Shown piece after piece: positions 34,131-41,524 of a DNA stretch of 64,000 bases (position 1 is its first letter; every line of letters starts with the position of its first letter). The translations under genes and the position numbers were made by a program. The notes below the pieces were generated by a model. It was given only the letters and a program-made list of their open reading frames with translations, was not told the origin of the DNA and made no database searches. This stretch comes from Sphingomonas nostoxanthinifaciens (GTDB lineage Bacteria; Pseudomonadota; Alphaproteobacteria; Sphingomonadales; Sphingomonadaceae), in NCBI RefSeq assembly GCF_019930585.1, contig NZ_CP082839.1, forward strand, positions 1,911,001 to 1,975,000, written 5' to 3'.

Positions 34131-36818
34131 TCAGTATTTGACGCGAACGCGGACGTAATAGAAGCCGCCGTTGAAGCCGAACGGGCCGCCGTTGCGTGGA
34201 TAGACCTGCCCGTCGGACGTGCTTCCGGTGAGCGCATAGATCGGGTTGTAGGTCGTCGCCGCGATCTTCTCCGGGTGGGTATTGAACAGGTTGTTCCCGC
34301 CCAGCGTGAGCGTGAAATGCTCGTGGAAGGTGTAGCTGACGTCGAGATCGCTGGTGAAGCGCGATCCGAAGGTCTGCCCGGCGATCGTGTTGCCGGCGGC
34401 GTCCTTGACCGTCGGATAATCGACCGCATTGATCCACGAGCCATAGAAATTCTCGCGGGCGTTGATCGTGAAGCCGCTGCCCGACCACGTCGCCGCGACG
34501 TTGGCGCGATGGTTTGGCGCGAGCCGCTTCACGTCGATGATCTGCGCGGTGCTGATGACGTTCGGATCGGACTTGGAGACCGTGCTCTTGTTGTAATTGT
34601 AGGCGAGCGTCCAGTTGAGCGTGCCGCCCGCGAACGGCATGCGGTAGGAGCCGACGACATCGATACCGCGCGTCAGTGTATCGAGGCCGTTGGTGAAGTA
34701 GCTGACGTTGCCGCCCGCGCCCACAGCGGCCAGCCCGGAATTGGCCAGAACGTCGGCGGCCGTGACGGAGAAGGGCTGCGAGATGAAGATGCGGTTGCGG
34801 ACCTTGATGTTGTAGTAATCGATGGTCAGCGTCGCGCGGCTGACCGGCTGCAGCACGACGCCCGCGCCCCAGTTGGTCGACTTTTCCGGCTTGAGCGGCT
34901 TGGCGCCATAATATTGCGAGATGGGGTTATCGACCGGGTAGGTGCCGGTCTGCACCTGATTTCCGCTGATGAAGTTCGTGGTCAGGATCGAATCGTGCGA
35001 CTGGCCGGGGGACGGCGCATGGAAGCCGGTGCCGACCGTGCCGCGGATCGACAGCCACGGCGTTGCCTTCCAGATCGCATTCGCCTTGCCGACTTCGGCG
35101 CTGCCGAAGTTGCTGTAATGCTCGTAGCGGCCGGCGAGGCCAACGGTCAGCGATTCGATGATGTCGGCTTCGGCACCACCGTAGAAGGCGAAGCTGCGCT
35201 GGCTCCATTGGCCGGCCGATTGCGGGCTGGTGCCGCCATAGCCGGAGGCCGCCGGCGATTGGCTCGCGCTGCCGTTGCGCACATAGACGCCGGGCGAAAC
35301 CAGCGAGTAGAGCGCCTGCGACGCATAGGGGCCCGCGCCATAGGATTGCAGATCGCCCGCGGTCGCCTTGTAGGTTTCGCGCCGGAATTCGCCGCCACCC
35401 GACAAGGTGATCGGGCTCGCGAGCCCGACCTGCAGCGGGTAGGTCAGGTCCAGATTGACGTCGAGCTCCTTCTGGATGAGATCTCCGAAGTTGAAGCGCG
35501 TCTGCGTCTGCGGTCCATAGGATGGACTGATCGAGTCGTACATCGACAGCGACAGGGTGTTGCGGCTCAGCGAGCTCGACAGATCCCAGGTCAGGCCGTT
35601 GTCCAATTTGCCCTTGTAGCCCGCAGTCCCGTACAATTGCTTGGTCACGCCCACGAAGCGGGGCGTGAAGCCCGCCGGATAGAGGTTTGCGGCGCTGAAC
35701 GTGTTGCCATCCAGCACGTAGCCGCCGCTCGGGCAGGTTGCATTGCCGGCGGGGCAGGGGGTCAGATAGACGGGAGCATATGAGCCGTTGCGGCTGTTGG
35801 TGGCGGTGCTGGTGCCGCTGCCGGTGTTGGTGACGAGGCCGGCGACGGTGATCGGCGGGCGGTAGTTGAAGCTTTCGTCGGTGTGCGTCCTGGCGGCGTT
35901 GCCGATGAAGTAGATTTCGCTGTTCGGCGTGACTTCGTAGCCGGAATTGACCAGCACCTTCCAGCCGTGTGACGGCGATGTACCCCAGATCTGCGCCGGC
36001 CCGGGATAATTGGGGATCTGGCTGGCAAGGCTCGGGTTGAGCGTCGCAAGCGTGGCAGCCGTCGGGCGGGTCTTGCCGCGGCTGGTGCCGAGGTCGTTAT
36101 CATATTCAGCCGCCACGTTGACGAACCCGCGTTCACCCAATTTGACGCCGACGTCGCCGGCGATCTGCCGGCTGTCGCCGTCGCTCGGATAATATTGGCC
36201 CCAGCGACCCTGAAGCTCGAAACCGGCGTCCTTGCGCAGACCGAAGTTGAGCACGCCCGCAATCGCATCCGAGCCATATTGCGCGGTCGCGCCATCGCGA
36301 AGCACCTGCAGGTTGCCGATGGCGATCGACGGGATCGCCGAAAGATCGGACGACTGGGCACCATAAGACAGGCCGGTATCGCCGCCCGAATAGACCTGCA
36401 CGAGCGCGGAGCGGTTAAAGCGCTTGCCGTTCAGCATCACGAGCACTTCGTCACCCGGCAAGCCGCGCAGCGAAGGGGAGCGGACGAAGCTCGACGCGTC
36501 TGCGATCGTGTTTTGCGCGACGAAGAAGGACGGGATGATGTTCTTGATCGAGTCCAGCATGTTCGCGGCTGGCTGCGCCTGCAACTCGGCAGAACTGATG
36601 ACATCGACCGGCGATGCCGAATTTACGAGGGTGCGGTCAGTCCGTCGCGTGCCGATGACGACGACTTCACCAGTATCCGCAGTAGCGGCCGGCGTAGCTG
36701 AGGCCGGTGCGGCGGTATCTTGCGCCGACGCGTTACTTGCAAACGCAAGTGCAGCTGCAGCGCATGTCGATGCATACAGCCATGTCTTCTTAAGCCCGAT
36801 GCGATCGTTCTTTTTCAT
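34131..36818 (-). CDS. TonB-dependent receptor (first of the putative glycan locus)
   Basis: An 895-residue outer-membrane receptor powered by TonB. Signal peptide of about 32 residues (AAAALAFASNASAQ). TonB box candidate GEVVVIGTRRTDRTL. Plug domain: ASPVDVISSAELQAQPAANM, SPSLRGLPGDEVLVMLNGKR, QVLRDGATAQYGSDAIAGVL. The 22-strand barrel ends in FNGGFYYVRVRVKY with the terminal aromatic-x-aromatic-like end. Receptors of this subtype in sphingomonads often import oligosaccharides rather than iron, but the ligand is not shown by sequence. It diverges from the GH127 gene across 604 bases, has a good promoter at 36886-36913 and a strong terminator. Confidence 0.93.
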   Translation of the reverse strand: MKKNDRIGLKKTWLYASTCAAAALAFASNASAQDTAAPASATPAATADTGEVVVIGTRRTDRTLVNSASPVDVISSAELQAQPAANMLDSIKNIIPSFFVAQNTIADASSFVRSPSLRGLPGDEVLVMLNGKRFNRSALVQVYSGGDTGLSYGAQSSDLSAIPSIAIGNLQVLRDGATAQYGSDAIAGVLNFGLRKDAGFELQGRWGQYYPSDGDSRQIAGDVGVKLGERGFVNVAAEYDNDLGTSRGKTRPTAATLATLNPSLASQIPNYPGPAQIWGTSPSHGWKVLVNSGYEVTPNSEIYFIGNAARTHTDESFNYRPPITVAGLVTNTGSGTSTATNSRNGSYAPVYLTPCPAGNATCPSGGYVLDGNTFSAANLYPAGFTPRFVGVTKQLYGTAGYKGKLDNGLTWDLSSSLSRNTLSLSMYDSISPSYGPQTQTRFNFGDLIQKELDVNLDLTYPLQVGLASPITLSGGGEFRRETYKATAGDLQSYGAGPYASQALYSLVSPGVYVRNGSASQSPAASGYGGTSPQSAGQWSQRSFAFYGGAEADIIESLTVGLAGRYEHYSNFGSAEVGKANAIWKATPWLSIRGTVGTGFHAPSPGQSHDSILTTNFISGNQVQTGTYPVDNPISQYYGAKPLKPEKSTNWGAGVVLQPVSRATLTIDYYNIKVRNRIFISQPFSVTAADVLANSGLAAVGAGGNVSYFTNGLDTLTRGIDVVGSYRMPFAGGTLNWTLAYNYNKSTVSKSDPNVISTAQIIDVKRLAPNHRANVAATWSGSGFTINARENFYGSWINAVDYPTVKDAAGNTIAGQTFGSRFTSDLDVSYTFHEHFTLTLGGNNLFNTHPEKIAATTYNPIYALTGSTSDGQVYPRNGGPFGFNGGFYYVRVRVKY

Positions 36819-36885
36819 ATTATCCCCCTGAGACCTTGAAAAAGCCCGCCCTTCGCATTCTCTCCGGAATTGTTTTGTTACCGAA

Positions 36886-36913
36886 AAGTTACGCGGGTTT
36901 CGAAAGCTGTCAA
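36886..36913 (-). promoter_or_regulatory. Candidate sigma-70 promoter of the TonB receptor gene
   Basis: On the minus strand TTGACA (36908-36913) and TAACTT (36886-36891) are 16 bases apart, giving a start near 36879 and a leader of about 60 bases that ends in the ribosome site AGGGGGA. Confidence 0.6.
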
Positions 36914-37390
36914 CGCGGCCTCAGGCTGCGCATCATGTTTACGGGAATAGTGTCTTTGTTGACACATAAGTGCTGTGGATAACTTTCCGCCGGGACCAAA
37001 TTATTCCCGTTTTCACGCATTGAACTATTAGTTGTTGGATTTTGGGGCTCCAGAATAGAGCGGTTGCCTTGGACATGGCCAACAATAGAAAGTCCCAGAA
37101 GGAAACGAACGATCACTCTCGGGGCGCTCGGCAGGCGGCCGACCTTCGCTAAACCGGTCGAATATGCCGCCAATCAAAGCACATTCTCGCAAACGTCGAC
37201 TTGAGTGGTTCGCAAGTCATTGACTTTGCAGCCGATGCCTTGGAAAAGCTGCGGCTTGAATCTTGCTGCGCCGGCCGGACGACTAACATCAGGGAATCCG
37301 ACGGCCGGCCCCAATTCGAGCTTCGGCCTCGCCTGGAGCGGGTGACGGCATGTCGACTATGCAGCGCGCCATCGGCATTGCATGCTGATC

Positions 37391-37403
37391 CGTATACGGT
37401 ATC
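37391..37403 (+). promoter_or_regulatory. Operator-like box before the GH127 gene
   Basis: CGTATACGGTATC, containing the palindrome CCGTATACGG (37390-37399). It ends 19 bases before the start codon and overlaps a plausible -10 (TATCTG 37400-37405, with TTGCAT 16 bases upstream), so a bound protein would block transcription. The same 13 bases with one change occur before the GH35-like gene at 39791. Confidence 0.6.
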
Positions 37404-37422
37404 TGAAAATGAGGCGGTGTGA

Positions 37423-39741
37423 ATGACGATGCGGCGCAGGCAGTTTCTTGTTGGAGCTTCGTCCTCGACCCTCGGCGTAGCGGCGGCACGTGGCATGGCG
37501 CCGGACGCGGCCGGATCCGCGCCGCAGGCGGCAATCGCGCTCGACGGCAAATTGGCGCGGATTCCATTCTGGTCGGTGGCGCTTACCGATCGATTCTGGG
37601 CGCCGAAGGTCGCGCGCAACCGCGAGGTGACCCTGCCGCTGGAGCTTGCAAAGCTCGACCGGCGGCCGATCGACTGGATGCTCGACGGCGGCATATTGGA
37701 AGCGGCGATCTACACTGAGCGGACGGCGCCCGATCCAGCTCGCGCCGCGAAGATCCGGCAGCTTGCCGGCGCGATCAATGCCATCCCCGGCCAATTGCCC
37801 GAACATCGCGATTTCGAGATTACCGAAGCCGACGTCACGGCGTTGGGCGACCGCACGACGCTGTCGCGCTCGCTGGAGCGCGCGGAGGCGCTGCGGCTGG
37901 ATTTCGCGCGTAGCGATCCGCCGTTCGCTGGTGGCGAACGAGACGCGATGTGCTGCGCCGCTCTCTATCGCGTCACCGGCGATCGGCGCCATCTGGCGCT
38001 GGCGACGCACTATCTCGACATTCGCGGCCGTGGCGACGCGGTCGGGCGCAGCCGGCACAATCAGTCCTACGCGCCGGTGATCGAGCAGCGCGAGGCGGTC
38101 GGGCATGCGGTCAATTGCGTCACGCTCATTCTCTCGATGCTCGAGGTCGGCTTGCTGAGCGGCGATCGGCGCTACAGCGACGCCGCCACGCGGATGTGGA
38201 CCGACATCGTCTCGTCCAAGATGTACGTCACCGGCGGGGTCGGCTCGACCGGGAATGAGGGGTTCGGGCCGGCCTATGATCTGCCGAACCTGTCGGCTTA
38301 TTCGGAAAGCTGCGCTGTGCTGATGTTCAGCCGCCTCAACCATCGGCTGCATCTGGCGACGGGCGAGGCGCGCTTCATCGATGTGCTGGAACGCAGCCTG
38401 TATAATAATGCGGTTGCCGGGGTGTCGGCCGATGGCGGCCACTTCTTCTACGTCAACCGGCTCGCCAGTGCGGGTAGCGGGCGCGATCAGCGCTGGCAGA
38501 ATGCCTCGCTCGAATGCTGCCCGCCCAATCTCGTGCGCTTCTTCGCATCGATGGCGGATTATCTGTTCGCGCAGGACGCAAGCGGCGCGATCTTCGTCAA
38601 TCTCTACGCCAGCAGCGAGGCCAGTTTCGCGGTGTCCGCCGGCACGCTGCGCCTGACGATGACGTCGGGTATGCCATGGGACGGCGCATCCACCTTGCGC
38701 GTGTCGTCGACCGATCCGGTGACCGCGACGCTGAAGCTGCGGATTCCGGGATGGGCGCGGGGCGAAGCGGCGCCGGGCAACCTCTACCACTTCATCGATG
38801 GAGAGGCGGGGGGCGTATCGATCGCGCTCAACGGTCGGGCGATCCCGGTCACGCCCGATGCGAAGGGCTATGTCACGCTGACGCGCACGTGGCAGCCCGA
38901 CGACCGCATCGAGATGCACTTGCCCATGCCGGTACGCCGGATCGCCGCGGATCCGCGCGTGCGCGCCTGCGGGCGGCGTCACGCCTTTCAGCGCGGGCCG
39001 ATGGTCTATTGCGCGGAATGGCCCGAAGCGGCGGACGGCAAGGTGCTCGACCTGCTCGTCGACAAGGACGCCCCGCTGTCGGCACGTTTCGACCCGGCCT
39101 TCATGGGCGGCGCGGTGCTGATCGATACGGTCGGCCGTCGTACGACCCGGCCGGACGAGGCGGCCAAACCTGTCCGACTGATCCCTTATCATCTGTGGGC
39201 CAATCGCGGCGCGGGGGAGATGAGCGTCTGGCTGCTCAGCGACGACCTCCAGGTCGGCGATGTCGGTCCAGCCGGCGGGCTGATTTTCTACCGCAATCCG
39301 AATGCCGCGCGCGACGGCTGGCGCTATCTGGAGGCAGCACCCGCCGATCAGAGCCTCGGCGCGCCGTGGGGCGGCTTCCGGCGCGAAATCGCGGGTGCGG
39401 GTGGCACGGCGATCGGCGCGGGGCGCTGCAACACCGCTGACATGCTCGCCGCGGGGCTCGAGCCCGGCAGTGCCGCGCGTATCGCGGAAGGCTATCGGCT
39501 GAACGGCATCGGCGGATGGTTCATCCCGTCGCGGGACGAGCTCAGTCTGCTGTACACCGCGCTGGCCGCGCCGGGGGTGGGCGATTTCCATGTCCGGCCG
39601 CTCGTCGACAATTGCGAATATTGGGCGTCCACCCAGCTGTCCGCGGACATGGCCAGCCATGTCGATTTCGCGGACGGCGGTCGCGTGCATGGCGACGACA
39701 AGGATTTCCCGCGCCGCGTGCGCGTTATCCGCGCAATTTAG
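37423..39741 (+). CDS. GH127 beta-L-arabinofuranosidase with C-terminal DUF1566/Lcl domain
   Basis: Exported glycosidase of 772 residues. The N-terminus MRRRQFLVGASSSTLG is a twin-arginine signal. The GH127 domain covers about 45-600. The catalytic centre matches HypBA1: general acid/base E279 in STGNEGFGPAY, zinc ligands E295 and C297 in YSESCAVLM, nucleophile C365 and ligand C366 in LECCPPNLVRFFASM. From about residue 611 a different module begins (VGDVGPAGGLIFYRNPN, DGWRYLEAAPADQSLGAPWG, GGWFIPSRDELSLLYTAL, CEYWASTQLS, RRVRVIRAI), the DUF1566/Lcl C-terminal pattern, probably a binding or anchoring domain. GH127 removes L-arabinofuranose from plant glycans. It is followed by a GH35-like gene under a matching operator. 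Confidence 0.93.
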   Translation: MTMRRRQFLVGASSSTLGVAAARGMAPDAAGSAPQAAIALDGKLARIPFWSVALTDRFWAPKVARNREVTLPLELAKLDRRPIDWMLDGGILEAAIYTERTAPDPARAAKIRQLAGAINAIPGQLPEHRDFEITEADVTALGDRTTLSRSLERAEALRLDFARSDPPFAGGERDAMCCAALYRVTGDRRHLALATHYLDIRGRGDAVGRSRHNQSYAPVIEQREAVGHAVNCVTLILSMLEVGLLSGDRRYSDAATRMWTDIVSSKMYVTGGVGSTGNEGFGPAYDLPNLSAYSESCAVLMFSRLNHRLHLATGEARFIDVLERSLYNNAVAGVSADGGHFFYVNRLASAGSGRDQRWQNASLECCPPNLVRFFASMADYLFAQDASGAIFVNLYASSEASFAVSAGTLRLTMTSGMPWDGASTLRVSSTDPVTATLKLRIPGWARGEAAPGNLYHFIDGEAGGVSIALNGRAIPVTPDAKGYVTLTRTWQPDDRIEMHLPMPVRRIAADPRVRACGRRHAFQRGPMVYCAEWPEAADGKVLDLLVDKDAPLSARFDPAFMGGAVLIDTVGRRTTRPDEAAKPVRLIPYHLWANRGAGEMSVWLLSDDLQVGDVGPAGGLIFYRNPNAARDGWRYLEAAPADQSLGAPWGGFRREIAGAGGTAIGAGRCNTADMLAAGLEPGSAARIAEGYRLNGIGGWFIPSRDELSLLYTALAAPGVGDFHVRPLVDNCEYWASTQLSADMASHVDFADGGRVHGDDKDFPRRVRVIRAI

Positions 39742-39790
39742 CGCCCGTTTCGGCCGTTTTTTATTGGCTCGACAATAACATAAAGCAGAA

Positions 39791-39803
39791 CGTATACCGT
39801 ATC
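39791..39803 (+). promoter_or_regulatory. Operator-like box before the GH35-like gene
   Basis: CGTATACCGTATC, one base different from the box at 37391-37403. It ends 25 bases before the start codon. TCGACA at 39769-39774 with GTATAC/TATACC 17-18 bases downstream is a possible promoter that the box would overlap. Confidence 0.55.
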
Positions 39804-39828
39804 CGATCCCACTGTGGAGGTGCCTCGG

Positions 39829-41457
39829 ATGCCGGTCGGAGATTATCGCAGGACGCACCTGGGACGCCGGATTCGGGACGCGTTCGGCGTGGCCGGCGCT
39901 GTTGCAGCTTTCCATCTGTCGGCCCCGGCGCTGGCTGCGTCCGGCACCGAAATCCCACGCCTCGCAGTCGCCGCAAACGGCCAGCGCACCCTCTACGTCG
40001 ATGGCAAGCCGTTCTTCGTCCTCGCGGCGCAGATCCACAATTCGAGCGCGTGGCCGGACGTGATGGCCCAGTCGATGAAGGCTGCCGCCGACCTTCACGC
40101 CAATACGATCGAGGTGCCGGTCTATTGGGAGCAGTTAGAGCCTGAGCCCGGCCGATACGACACCTCCAGCGTCGATCAGTTGATCGCGACCGCGCGGGCG
40201 AACGGCACGCGGCTCGTGCTGCTGTGGTTCGGCACGTGGAAGAATGGGCAGAACCATTATGCGCCGGCGTGGATGCGCAGCGATCCTGCGCATTATCCGC
40301 GCACGATCGACGAGCGTGGCGAGCCCGCCGATGTCCAGAGCCCGTTCAGCGTGGCGACGCGCGATGCCGACGAGCGCGCTTATGTTACGCTGCTGCGCCA
40401 CCTGAAGGCCGTCGACGGCGATCGCCACACGGTCATTATGATGCAGGTCGAGAACGAGCCCGGCGCGATCGGCGCGGTGCGCGATCATGGCCCCGATGCG
40501 GAGCGGGCGTTCGCCGCCCCCGTGCCGCCCGCGCTCGCCGCCAAGCTCGGCAAGGGTACGGGCACGTGGCCGATGCTGTTCGGGCCGGATGCGGCCGAGG
40601 CGTTCAATGCCTACGCCACCGCCACCTATATCGATCGGATCGCGGCGGCGGGGCGCGCCGTCTATCCGCTGCCGGTCTATGTGAACTGCTGGATGCGCTA
40701 CAAGGGCTTCAACAGCCCCGGCGTCGACTATCCCAGCGGCGGGGCGGTCTGGACGATGCTCGACCTGTGGCGGGCAGCGGCGCCCAATGTCGAGATGATC
40801 GGCACCGACGTCTACACGACCGATCCGGTCGAATATCGCAAGGTCCTCGATCAATATCATCGGGCAGACAATCCGACCTGGGTATCCGAAACCGACTTCT
40901 CCCCGAAGACCGCGCCGTTGCTGTACAACGTCCTGGCGCTCGGCGGCGTCGGCATGTCGGTGTTCGGTATCGACAATCCCGATCCCTCGCCGGACGAGCA
41001 GGCCGGCACGGTCGTGCATCGCCTCAATTACGGCCTGCTCGCGCCGATATCCTCGCTGATCGCCCAGGCCGCCGCCGAGAAGCGGATCTGGGCAGCCGTC
41101 GAGGAGCCGGGGCGGGCGCGGCAGACGATCGATTTGCCCGACGGCTGGAAGGCGGTCGTGTCGTTCGGTCCACCGGCATGGGGCGCCACGCCCGCGATCA
41201 TTCCTAATTCCAAGACGCTGTCGGGTCGCATCTTCATGATCCGGCTCGCGGCCGACCAGTGGCTGGTCGGCGGCAGCGACGTGCGCGTCGAGTTCCAGCG
41301 CTCGGGCGCGGGCCACGGCCAGCTGCTGCGCGCTGAAGACGGCGCCTATGTCGACGGTGCCTGGCACGCACGCCGCTGGCTCAACGGCGACGAAACCGAT
41401 TTCGGCCTCAACCTCACGTCGCCCGGCCTGATCCGCGTGACGACCGGCCAATTTTGA
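39829..41457 (+). CDS. GH35/GH42-like glycoside hydrolase (beta-galactosidase type, DUF5597 end)
   Basis: A 542-residue exported retaining glycosidase. The first 32 residues end in SAPALAAS, a signal peptide with a long basic start (RRTHLGRRIRDAF). The TIM barrel runs from LYVDGKPFFVLAAQIHNSSA and PVYWEQLEPEPGRYD through LVLLWFGTWKNG. The acid/base is E210 in MMQVENEPGAIGA, the nucleophile probably E354 in TWVSETDFSPKTAP. The C-terminal beta domain (GRIFMIRLAADQWLVGGSDV) resembles DUF5597, often found after such barrels. Substrate is likely a beta-galactoside or related arabinogalactan side chain. ATG 39829 follows GGAGGTG at ideal distance; a GTG 15 bases upstream was rejected. Confidence 0.87.
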   Translation: MPVGDYRRTHLGRRIRDAFGVAGAVAAFHLSAPALAASGTEIPRLAVAANGQRTLYVDGKPFFVLAAQIHNSSAWPDVMAQSMKAAADLHANTIEVPVYWEQLEPEPGRYDTSSVDQLIATARANGTRLVLLWFGTWKNGQNHYAPAWMRSDPAHYPRTIDERGEPADVQSPFSVATRDADERAYVTLLRHLKAVDGDRHTVIMMQVENEPGAIGAVRDHGPDAERAFAAPVPPALAAKLGKGTGTWPMLFGPDAAEAFNAYATATYIDRIAAAGRAVYPLPVYVNCWMRYKGFNSPGVDYPSGGAVWTMLDLWRAAAPNVEMIGTDVYTTDPVEYRKVLDQYHRADNPTWVSETDFSPKTAPLLYNVLALGGVGMSVFGIDNPDPSPDEQAGTVVHRLNYGLLAPISSLIAQAAAEKRIWAAVEEPGRARQTIDLPDGWKAVVSFGPPAWGATPAIIPNSKTLSGRIFMIRLAADQWLVGGSDVRVEFQRSGAGHGQLLRAEDGAYVDGAWHARRWLNGDETDFGLNLTSPGLIRVTTGQF

Positions 41458-41524
41458 TAAAACAAAGATAAAAACGTCAGGAGGACAGGAGAGCGACGAA
41501 CATCAAAAAGGGATATTCTGCGCA

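Larger units (their letters stand above)
36819..37422. other. Intergenic region of 604 bases between TonB receptor and GH127 genes
   Basis: Less GC-rich than its surroundings. No gene is convincing: a 73-codon frame at 37201-37422 (+) and an 87-codon frame at 36910-37173 (-) match nothing that I know. Visible signals are the receptor promoter (36886-36913), GTGTC-TTTGTT-GACAC at 36950-36965, a consensus DnaA box TGTGGATAA at 36974-36982, a possible plus-strand TTGACA-15-TAACTT at 36959-36985, and, close to GH127, TTGCAT-16-TATCTG at 37378-37405 overlapping the box described separately. Confidence 0.6.

Noticed and set aside
37201..37422. 73-codon open frame before the GH127 gene
   Set aside because: No start site, no family likeness, and it contains the operator/promoter signals of the GH127 gene.
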